A stretch of DNA of 64,000 nt from Jaapia argillacea MUCL 33604 (taxonomy: Eukaryota; Basidiomycota; Agaricomycetes; Jaapiales; Jaapiaceae). A program made the position numbers and the translations under genes. Shown one piece after another: positions 55,187 to 64,000 of this stretch; position 1 is the first letter of the stretch, and every line of letters begins with the position of its first letter. The stretch spans positions 1,164,049 through 1,228,048 of the forward strand of contig KL197714.1 of assembly GCA_000697665.1 (NCBI GenBank), read 5' to 3'. The notes beneath the pieces are model-generated. The model had not been told where the DNA came from and ran no database searches. It saw only the letters and a list, made by a program, of their open reading frames with translations.

Positions 55187-57227
55187 ATGCTGTTCTCGTA
55201 CCTCGCCCACCGTCGGACCTGGTGAGCCATTCTCCATTCCCACCTATGATTCACAGATAGTCGTTCGGCTGACAAAATTCTCCGCTAGCAATGCGAAGCA
55301 GAAGGAACGACAAGACCGTATTTCCAACTTGACCGAGCCTTTCCAGGGGCCTTTATCGCCATACGATGTCAACCTCCTGGCAAAGCCTACATCGGAACTC
55401 ATTTCCGCTGTCCAACGGGGTTATACCGCGCCTCGAGATATCCTAATCGCCTACTCCAAGAAAGCAATTGAAGCTCACGAAGCGACGAACTGTCTGACGG
55501 AAGTGATGATCGATCAGGCTGAATTGTGGGCAGAGAAAGTTGATACGAAGGGGCCTCTTGTTGGCGTACCGATCAGCTTGAAAGACACCGTCTGTGTGGA
55601 GGGGTTTGATAGCTGCATTGGGTACGCCGGATGGGTTGGCAAGCCAGCAGAGAAGGACTCTGCGATTATCAGATTATTGAAAGATGCCGGGGCTGTTCCA
55701 TTCGTGAAGACGAACGTCCCCATCACGCTACTTTCCTTCGAATCTGCGTCGGACGTTTGGGGGACAACCGAAAATCCACATAAGAAAGGATATTCGCCGG
55801 GTGGATCTACTGGTGGGGAAGCTGCTCTCCTTGCGTTTGGTGGTTCTCGTATCGGCATCGGGACCGATGTTGCTGGCTCCGTCCGAGTACCTTCACATTA
55901 CTCCGGAGTGTATACCATCAAGGCGTCCACACAAAGGTTTATGAAGGCTGGGAATGCGACAAGTGTTCCTGGTCAAGAAGGTGTGGCAGCGGTCTACTCT
56001 CCTATGGCGAGGACGTTGGAGGATCTCGAGACGGCTTGGAGGGGGATTATGAGTATGAAGCCATGGACTTATGACTACTCAGTGAGTTTTGCAGAATTGC
56101 TTGTGAGCTTTTACTGAGGTCTGTTTTGCAGTGCTTACCGATCCCATGGAGAAATGTGGATTTGTCCGAGAAGAAGAAACTCAAGTGGGGAGTTATGTGG
56201 AATGATGGTGAGCTCAATCTTTTGTGACCTCCTTGAGATTGCCGACCGAAACGACTCTCCAGGCGTGGTCACCCCCTCTCCGGCTTGTACACGCGCTTTA
56301 GTCGAGGTTGTATCAGTACTACGGGACAACGGACACCAAATCGTTTCTGTGTATGTCTGCTCCTGTTTTACGCCGGTCGAATGTATCATTCATCACTTGC
56401 ATCCTCCTGATCGCACAGTAATCCCCCATCACCTTATGAAGGGTTCGAAATCGGTGCCCAGCTCCTTGCAGACGCTTGTATGTCACATCAATTCCGTCAC
56501 CCGTTCGCTTATCCATACATTCGATTTTTACAGGCAAAGTATCAACTTTCCCCATCCTTCCTGCCGAACACTCCGACCCAGGAATGGTCCCCGCCCTCCG
56601 AATGTATCATCTCCCTCTCTTCCTCAAACGCATATACGCATTCTACCTCCGCCATATTCGCCGCGACCCCATGTATGCGCATCTAGTTGAGACTTGGCAC
56701 AAGAAGAGCGCGATTGAATATTTTGCGTTGGTTGCGAGGAAGGAGGCGTATAAGGCGAGATGGTTTGATTGGTGGGAGGAACAAGGCGATTTGGACTTTA
56801 TCTTGACGGTTCCTAATGCTTGCCCTGCTGTTCCTCATCGAGGGATGAAGGATGCTTGGACTAGTTGTGGTTATTCGTTCTTGTTTAATATTGTGAGTGG
56901 CTTTTTATCTCCATTTTGGATATCAGCCCTTCTGATCCAGATCCCATGTTCATCCACTGTGATATTTAGCTCGACTATTCGGCTGGAGTACTCCCCATCA
57001 CCCACGTTGATCGTGAACAGGATGCTCTATCCCCCATATTCAGACCCTCCAACGCCATCGAACGAGGAGCATACAAGCTTTATGACGCGGACAAGATGCA
57101 CGGATTACCTGTTGGGGTCCAGGTTATTGGTAGGAGGCTGGAAGAGGAGAAGGTGTTGGAGGGAATGAAGGTTGTTGAGAAGTTGTTGAGGTTGGACGGG
57201 AAGGCGTATGAGTTGCTGAACTGTTAG
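55187..57227 (+). CDS. amidase (acetamidase-like, amidase-signature family)
   Basis: 555 aa from seven exons (55187-55221, 55289-56081, 56132-56207, 56263-56350, 56419-56477, 56534-56892, 56970-57227; 1668 nt). It hydrolyses an amide to acid and ammonia, probably in the cytosol since no signal peptide is seen. The Ser-cisSer-Lys triad is intact: Lys in VPISLKDT, the cis-Ser in SPGGSTGGEAALLA (Thr replaces the usual second Ser), and the nucleophile Ser in GIGTDVAGSVRVPS. The N-terminal LFSYLAHRRTCNAKQKERQD is the helical cap of fungal acetamidases and depends on the first intron (55222-55288). The C-terminal GLPVGVQVIGRRLEEEKVL is conserved. Length matches the family (540-570 aa). Use of acetamide or other amides as nitrogen source is inferred from the family. 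Confidence 0.93.
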
Positions 57228-57816
57228 ATGAGGGCATTGGGGTTGCGATTGGGTGATGATTGATGATCTATTATGGAGGAACTTGGATACCACTTTGGAT
57301 GGTCCTGACCAGGACTTACCGCGAAACACGCAGTGCACTCCACGTCATTTCCGTGCCCTTAATGTTATTTGACTGACACGCCGTTCCAGTAGTGAATATG
57401 AGATGGGTTGCTTGTTTGCACGAGAGTGGACTCAAATGCGCGAGAATTCCGTGTAGCTGATCGAAATGCCTGCTCGCATCGTCCTTGGGGCCCGTCTATT
57501 CGTGGATTGTGGCACACGTTCAATTCCGAGAGACAACGGTTCATTAGAGGTCGTTAATAAGTTATACAATAGATAGTAAGCTAATAGTACATCCCCGAGA
57601 GGATTGTCGTTAAGGCAGGAGGCAGGAAAGGCGAAAGTGAAATCTAATCGATACAGTGGATGGATGAGGCCAAGCTCGAATCTGCAAGAGTCGAGACGAA
57701 AAGAAATAAAGGATGGTGTGTCGCGTTGGTGACGTCCTGTTAGGACTCGAAGGAGTGTCGTTTTATCGATCGTCGATTTGTATGTGGCGTCGTCTTCTTT
57801 ATCTCTCGAAACGTCT
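57228..57816. other. convergent 3' intergenic region
   Basis: 589 bp between the amidase stop (plus) and the end of the two-TM gene (minus). No coding or RNA feature is recognised. Confidence 0.4.
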
Positions 57817-59083
57817 TCACACCCCCAGCTTCACCGAAACCACCAGTCCAACTACAACACCCACAACAAGCAGTAGCACCAAAAGCGCCACTGCACATCT
57901 TCTCCCCCACTTCACCTCAGTCTTCCTCATGACATCCAACATCTCATTCCGCTCCTGCTCCGTTTTGTGGGGATGGAAATCGGAGGGAGCCGAGAGCGAG
58001 AGGAAGAGGATTATGGCACCGAGCAGCCAGAAAGGTGGGAATACTAGAAGAGGTAACAAAGAGAATAGGTATTGGTTCAGAGACGCAACGGGAAGATAAG
58101 ACTTACAAAACCCATATTTGAACAAGTACATGGCAAGTGTGGCGGGCTCTTCTTGAGAGTCATACGCCGGTAATCCCATCTCGACGTCCGCATCATAATG
58201 GTGCTGGGNNNNNNNNNNNNNNNNNNNNNNNNNNNNNNNNNNNNNNNNNNNNNNNNNNNNNNNNNNNNNNNNNNNNNNNNNNNNNNNNNNNNNNNNNNNN
58301 NNNNNNNNNNNNNNNNNNNNNNNNNNNNNNNNNNNNNNNNNNNNNNNNNNNNNNNNNNNNNNNNNNNNNNNNNNNNNNNNNNNNNNNNNNNNNNNNNNNN
58401 NNNNNNNNNNNNNNNNNNNNNNNNNNNNNNNNNNNNNNNNNNNNNNNNNNNNNNNNNNNNNNNNNNNNNNNNNNNNNNNNNNNNNNNNNNNNNNNNNNNN
58501 NNNNNNNNNNNNNNNNCCTCATGACATCCAACATCTCATTCCGCTCCTGCTCCGTTTTGTGGGGATGGAAATCGGAGGGAGCCGAGAGCGAGAGGAAGAG
58601 GATTATGGCACCGAGCAGCCAGAAAGGTGGGAATACTAGAAGAGGTAACAAAGAGAATAGGTATTGGTTCAGAGACGCAACGGGAAGATAAGACTTACAA
58701 AACCCATATTTGAACAAGTACATGGCAAGTGTGGCGGGCTCTTCTTGAGAGTCATACGCCGGTAATCCCATCTCGACGTCCGCATCATAATGGTGCTGGG
58801 ACTCGTACGGAGGCGGTACATCGCCAGTCGAAAAGGTAGACGCGGCACCATCGTCATGTCGAGAATCGCGTGTTCCTCGTGAAGAGGTGGATGCACGGGA
58901 GGACGTTCCGAAGAAATCATCGATTGGGTCGAATGTTTGCGAGTGGGAGGAGGAGTGGGTTGCTACCGCTGGTGGAGGTGCAGGTAGGCTGACGGGGAGG
59001 GTGGAAGGTTGCGAGATGTCAATGATCTCGTACTGAGTGCTGGTGGTGGAGCGCTGGGATCCGAAAAATGTGAAGGGAGACAT
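57817..59083 (-). CDS. two-TM membrane protein with PY motif, model broken by an assembly gap
   Basis: Small membrane protein of unknown function. As assembled, exon 1 (59083-58699) and the start of exon 2 are followed by a run of N, and then the end of exon 1 and a full exon 2 (58043-57817) appear again. Removing the 592-bp artefact gives two exons of 385 and 227 nt, 203 aa. The first 110 residues are Ser/Thr-rich and disordered, ending in GDVPPPYESQ and GLPAYDS. PPPY is a canonical PY motif for WW domains, as in Nedd4/Rsp5 ubiquitin-ligase adaptors. Two hydrophobic segments follow: FPPFWLLGAIILFLSL and a C-terminal anchor CAVALLVLLLVVGVVVGLVV, separated by a charged loop (DFHPHKTEQERNEMLDVMRK). 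An Rsp5-adaptor role is inference only. The family looks conserved in basidiomycetes but is not one I can name. Confidence 0.7.
57925..58208. repeat. 284-bp sequence repeated on the far side of the gap (left copy)
   Basis: Identical over its full length to 58517-58800 and ends exactly where the run of N begins. The position and identity point to overlapping contig ends that were not merged, not to a biological duplication. Confidence 0.9.
58209..58516. other. assembly gap (308 N)
   Basis: Unknown bases inside the two-TM gene. The gap is flanked on both sides by the same 284-bp sequence, so there may be no missing sequence at all. Confidence 0.97.
58517..58800. repeat. 284-bp sequence repeated on the far side of the gap (right copy)
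   Basis: Exact copy of 57925-58208, beginning at the first base after the gap. See that entry. Confidence 0.9.
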
Positions 59084-59668
59084 CTCGAGTCGTTTAAGTG
59101 GAGGTAATCGTAGTACTGGTGGGGGTGATTGTGTAGAGGACTAGCCGATGTACACTGGATGTCGGGGTGCTTGATACTTCTCCATCTTCGCCAAAGCTTG
59201 AGTTATATAGCGCATATTCCAGAAGCTCCTTTGGAAGTTCCGAATTGATGGATTGCTGAAGGACCCACGGAAGAGGCGGGATTGGCAGCAAATTTGCAGC
59301 AATCCGTTGCTTGGCGACAGCGATGGCGGCGGCGGTGGACCTATAAAGACAAAGAAAACTATTTGGAGATGTGGGTCCATCCCGCCTACAGTTGCCAGAT
59401 ACGGCAAAGATTGATTGCATTGCCTAATTTAGAATAAGGGACCTTCAAGATCATGACCACTCGCAATGCGTCGTGTCGTCCCATGCTTCGTAGGAAAGCT
59501 TGCTGAGGACAATGGATTATTTGCATCGATAGGTGTGGAGCAAATAGCTGTATCAAACAGCCAAAGCTACCGGTACACTGATACAGTAGAATGGATAGTG
59601 GGACGATGATCATCTGTGATTACCAGTCGTGTGTCTCCTTACTTACTACTTCACAAGAAAGCTCAAAC
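59084..59668. promoter_or_regulatory. intergenic, promoter side of the two-TM gene
   Basis: 585 bp between two minus-strand genes. It holds the 3' flank of the RRM gene and the promoter of the two-TM gene. No domain-bearing frame was found. Confidence 0.4.
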
Positions 59669-62600
59669 TTACGAATGACTCACAGCCCTCGCCTTTCCCT
59701 TTCCGTGAATCCCGATACCGAGTCCCGCCATGCCCAACCCGATCCCACTACTCAATCCGACGTTGCCCCCAAAGTTACCTGCAAAACGGACAGCAGACTC
59801 ATAGCCTCCGTAACCCTCACCACTGAAGTAAGGAGTTGCGGGACTGAAGGACGAGCTAGACGGCGTCCTAGACGCATAGGTCAAGGCGGGAGAAGCTTCT
59901 GGAGAGTGAATATAGTTCTGGAATTTCGAGTTCGCGCCTTCGCTGTCGATTTTCAGGTTGCCACCTCCAGGATCACCTCCCGATACCTTCGCTCCAGGCT
60001 GACCATTGTCCCGCGGTTGGCCGCTGCTAAAATGGGAACCCGGAAGAGTCGTAGCGCGGACATGAAGGGACGATACTTGTTGCTGTTGTGGTTGCTGAGA
60101 CTGGCGCAATTGAGGAGTAGAGTAATGTTGGATATTTCGACCATTCGCGAGGTTGGAGTTCGAAGGGGGCGCCGATGGTAAATCGCGATGATGGTGCTGC
60201 TGGTGAGACAGGGATGGATGGAATCCAGATGGAACACGATGACCAGCTGGCACCTGAGCTTGGTGCCGTCGGCCGAGACGATCCAAGAGAGGTCGACCGA
60301 AACCGGATCCCTGAGGAACTGCATCGTATCCAGCGTCATAGTCGTCAACCGTATCCTGAAATTGATACTGCTGCTGTCCACTCGAGGCATGAAACTCTTC
60401 TTCAGACATGGCAGGCAAGAGTTCGATAGCAGAGGAAGGCGTGAATGGCGAATATTGGCCGTGACCCGGCTTCGACGCACGGGCCTGCTGCTGCTGACCC
60501 AGAAAGTCCAGCTGTCGGGATCCACGCATCCCGGCGACTCCAGCATTCATACCCAAACTGGCCTGAGCCTGGAGATGGGCATGGGTCTGCAAAAGTAACT
60601 GTTCGGCGGGCGTGAAACCCCCGGGCCCCGCGTTGACGCTAGTCCCCCAACCGCTGGCCATCTCATTCATCAAACTACCCGCATCCATAGCCCCTATCCC
60701 CATCCCCAGACCTCCCGAGGCCGATATGCCCCCCAAGCCAGCCGTACTCATGCCACTAGCCTTCAAAGTCTCAAGTAACAAGTTCATCTCCCGCTGTTGC
60801 GCCTGCTTCTGCTGGAATTCCATAGTCAACGGATGGGGAGGTAACTTCTCCCTCTCGGGCTGAAGTCCCATGTTCGAGGAGGAAAGAGTAGGAGACGAGG
60901 CCGAGTATGCAGATCTAGCGGTGTTTCGGAGGTCCGAGCCACGAAGGTTGAGGAGGGCAGCTTGAGCCATTGTGAGGCGGCCAGGGGAGTTATCTCCTTC
61001 CCGAACGCAGCGTTCGGTTTTCTATAGGGACCATCGTGTCAAAACAGTGCAACAAAATCTTGATCGATGCACTCACCCTCAACTCCCTCTGCTCGTTACT
61101 ATCTGCAAATCTTACAGAAATCCTGCAACCGGCGTCGTTCCACCCTCTAACCATTCGACCGTGCAATCGCTCGATAATCTCCTCACATGCGGGGCGCGTC
61201 TCCAGGCTGGATAATAATATTTAAGGAAACAATACACCAAGCCACGAGACCTGATTCATACTCACCGGACAAAAGCGATGATCCTCGGCGGGTGACTTAA
61301 CTTGGTCTGGAAAAATCGGCTACTCTTGATCGTATATGGCGAGACGAGCGCAGCCAAGGTCTGGAGGACCATTAAGCGAGTGTTAGAAGCGTCCAAAAAC
61401 AGGAAGCGAATGTGGCTCACCGGTTCGTCAATACTCAACGGAAGTCTGAATACGTCCGGGGATAGGGTGCAGTACTTGTTAGAAAGCCGAACGGTCAACG
61501 GCCCAGAAAGATGCTCACCCCTCTATATATAAGTTCGTCGAGCTCCCGTCTTTCAACCTCTCCATCCTCGCCTTGAACGAACTCGCGTCTTCGCCGACTC
61601 GCATCTCCCGCGGGTCCCTACCATAATCGTCAAACACGCTACCAGATGACGATAAATCGGACCCCTGTGTGGAAATACCCCCGGTGGGAGGGTTGACAGC
61701 AGCAAAAACAGTTCCCGGTATCTTGTGGACTTGCTAGAACGGAGGGGATTTATGTGACCAAGCAAAATAGGAAGTCATACCACTGACCTTGGAGAACGAC
61801 GGGTGTAAGTTTCGATACCGCCTCAACGCATCGATGCATCTCTCCGCAGCATCTGCTGTCTCGAACCTAAAGGCGGATCAGACAAAGTGAATCACATCAA
61901 ATCCAAGGAGTTCACTCACAACACAAATCCGTATCCACTGAAAGGTAGGAGATGAGGGAGGTCAGCGACAGACCATAGTTCCAATGAGAAGATCAAGGCA
62001 CTCACGTAGGCCTCTCGCTAACGTGTCTGGTAAACGTCCTGACGCTTACTACAACCCCGAAATCCTTCGTCATATGATACAACTGTTCCTCGGGAAAGTT
62101 GGGAGGTAGACCATTTATATAAACGTTCGGAGTCTTCAGAGACGACGAGGCAGTGGCAGGAGAAGAAGATGTGGACGAAACGGAATGGGCGACGGAAGAG
62201 GCAGAAGTACTATTGGAAGAGTTGATGGACGTATTGGCATTGGCGGGGGCATGGATCGAATGAGCGAGTGAGTTGCCTGTCGTTGAACTGAATGTAGATT
62301 GCCCTTGTTGGGGACCATTGGACGTGGCAGCGAGAGAAGCTGGGGCGTGAATCGAATGGTAAATGGAATTTCCAGTGGCCTTGAGCGGAGTAGTCGACAA
62401 GCCGGTGTTATCCTTAGTGGTGAAACTCGCCGAGTTACTGGGGATGAAAGGTGGCGCCGAGGGCGAAATCTTCTTGCTCGTCAATGCAGCCGAATTTTCC
62501 GCGTCGGACTCAGGTTTCGCGCTATTCCCGAGACTTGAACTCTGGTCGTTACGATCTGATGTCGTACCCGATACGCCAACAGTAGGACTGATCAAGTAAT

Positions 62601-64000
62601 AGTCGTCAACCAAAGAACCATCGGAAACCATGGAGTTCGAGGGCGTCGGAGCTGAAGTAATACGAGGGCGTCCGGAGCCAATCGACGCTGGGGATGGCGT
62701 AGCTCTTACGACATCGATGGAGATGGGAGGAGAGGGGGTCAACAACCCACGACGTAACGAGTCCAAAGTAGAAGGCGGACGAGGAGAATGTGTAGGTACC
62801 GAGGAATCGAGATCCGACGGACTCCCATTTCGCATCGGGGATGGACTAACACCACACAAGGTAGGCACAGAAGGTGACTGTAAATAAAATCCGGGAGCGG
62901 GGAAAGAAACAGAAGGTGAGAGTGAGAACGATCCTGGTGTGGCGGCATCGCCAATGGAACCCGACGATCCAGAAGCAGCCAACGGGGAAACATTCCCACT
63001 CCCGCTTCCAAAGACAACAAACTTTGTAGCAGGTGACGCACTTGCACTAGCGATCGATGTGAAAGTCGGGGATGCGTTCAAAGAGCTTGGCGCGGTACTT
63101 GGTGCGGAGGTGGTGGACGAAGATTGCGAACCAGGGACAGAGGTAACAGAGGTCGAAGTGCTGGGTGTCGAAGAAATGCTAATGCTGGTGGCAGAACCGA
63201 GGGGTAAGTGAGTCGAGGTGGGCGAACAGGAAGTGTACCATGCCTCTGGGGGCGGGTACGTATAGGACGTCGAAGTAGAACCGGAGTTATTCAACGCCGG
63301 GTTTTCTCCCTTCCGTATCGGGAGCATCGAAGTAGGAGGAAAGGGAAACTCTCCACCAGCTCTCCCGGAGCCGAAGGATTCCGCGGTAGGCGTCGGAGAA
63401 GTGGGCGTAAAATAATGTTGAGCGGAGCTACGAGGTGAAAGAGACGTGTCCGTGAACACGGTCGGTGTTGGCGAAAGCGATGGCGACAGTGGGCGTGCAC
63501 CTTCATCACCACAAATTTGTGCGGGGCCTACAGGGCAGGAGGAAACGCGAAGAATTCAATCAGAGCGCATACAACTACATTCATCACTTAAACATACCAG
63601 CGAAAGCGGAATCAGAGTCCGTCCCAGCACTCTCGCTAGCCTGAGCGCTTCCGTACAACCTTGACAACGCTCCAATCCCTAGTCCCACCAACCCCTTCCT
63701 CGACGTCAGATCGATCTCAACGGAGCTATCATCTGGCAAATCGCTCAAGGAGACGTCTCTTAAGCTCAGGTTGGGCCCAAAGCTCAAATTCGCATCCCGT
63801 AGAATGGAAGACGATAACGAAGACGAAGGTGACGGGTCCTTGGCAGAGGATAAAGTCTCTGCGCGGGAGGAAGGGGCAGAAGTCAAGGGTGTTGAAAACC
63901 CGCCGTTCCCCCGAGTAGCTGACGATCTCGGAACAGAGGAGTTCGCCATGGGTCCTTTGCTATGCGATCCCGAAGATTGGGAAGGAGGAGGAGTGGAAAT
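59669..64000 (-). CDS. two-RRM RNA-binding protein (RBMS/MSSP-like), 5' end possibly beyond window
   Basis: At least 1262 aa. Exons: 64000(or 63949)-63598, 63527-62006, 61937-61920, 61866-61788, 61733-61519, 61445-61421, 61360-61266, 61206-61077, 61021-59669; from the ATG at 63949 they total 3789 nt. A Ser/Thr/Pro-rich region of about 580 residues precedes RRM1 (NVYINGLPPNFPEEQLYHM, then GYGFVLFETADAAERC). RNP1 of RRM1 comes from an 18-nt exon. RRM2 begins NLYIEGLPLSIDEPTLAAL, with a 25-nt exon coding LPLSIDEP, and ends CRISVRFADSNEQRELR. That layout resembles RBMS/MSSP single-stranded nucleic-acid binding proteins. The C-terminal 430 residues are Gln/Gly/Ser-rich (DFLGQQQQARASKPGHGQYS). The frame stays open from 63949 to the window edge, so the start may lie outside. 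A donor at 59663 could move the stop without changing the last residues. Confidence 0.85.

Noticed and set aside
57925-58800. Apparent tandem duplication of part of the two-TM gene
   Set aside because: The copies are identical and end exactly at the gap edges, which points to an assembly overlap, not to biology.
1-64000. Mobile elements, CRISPR arrays, tRNA or rRNA genes
   Set aside because: I looked for transposase, integrase and reverse-transcriptase motifs, long terminal or inverted repeats, regularly spaced repeats and tRNA T-loop signatures and found none convincing. A dedicated search program would be needed to exclude degraded copies.

Overview
The window is genomic DNA of a filamentous basidiomycete, most likely an Agaricomycete. 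Three observations support this. Nearly every gene is split by short GT-AG introns, mostly 47-90 nt. ATP-citrate lyase is one fused polypeptide, as in basidiomycetes and animals but not ascomycetes. Three divergent F-box genes and a TKL-type kinase with an HGD catalytic loop are typical lineage-expanded families of mushroom-forming fungi. I found no mobile element, CRISPR array, rRNA or tRNA. The species cannot be named from this sequence.

Layout. 0.7-10.7 kb: an HSL-type alpha/beta hydrolase (-), an F-box gene (+), an NFKBIL1-like J-domain protein (-), a small FHA protein (-), and a head-to-head pair of mitochondrial proteins, mL44 (-) and an oxidoreductase-like (OXLD1 type) protein (+). 11.2-17.1 kb: a very large SET3-type PHD+SET chromatin protein (-). 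17.8-22 kb: a secreted carboxylesterase (+), a MYND-finger gene (+) and a partial tandem copy of it. 22.1-26 kb: an unrecognised protein with five dispersed C-x4-C-x12-C-x2-[CH] modules (+). 26.3-28.7 kb: an APH-type kinase-like protein (-). 28.7-33.3 kb: gene-poor. 33.3-39.7 kb: ATP-citrate lyase (+) and a convergent secreted metallophosphatase (-). 40-47.3 kb: an F-box gene (+), a short EVH1-CRIB protein (-), a second coiled-coil F-box gene (-) and TFIIA gamma (-). 48.8-57.2 kb: a TKL kinase (-), a cyclophilin (-), a Mob protein with a long acidic tail (+) and an amidase (+). 57.8-64 kb: a two-TM protein whose gene carries an assembly artefact, and a two-RRM RNA-binding protein (-) that runs off the window.

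Gene models were built by hand from conserved motifs plus splice signals. In almost every multi-exon gene the exon lengths sum to a multiple of three, which supports the models. Several genes contain very short internal exons (7, 14, 18, 19, 21 and 25 nt), one intron is GC-AG, and two 57-nt introns are in frame and stopless. Automated prediction would probably get these wrong.

The genes do not form a pathway cluster; this looks like an ordinary housekeeping neighbourhood. The best candidate for something undescribed is the five-module cysteine protein at 22.1-26 kb. The duplicated MYND tail, the VCA-less EVH1-CRIB protein and the Mob protein with its acidic tail come next.
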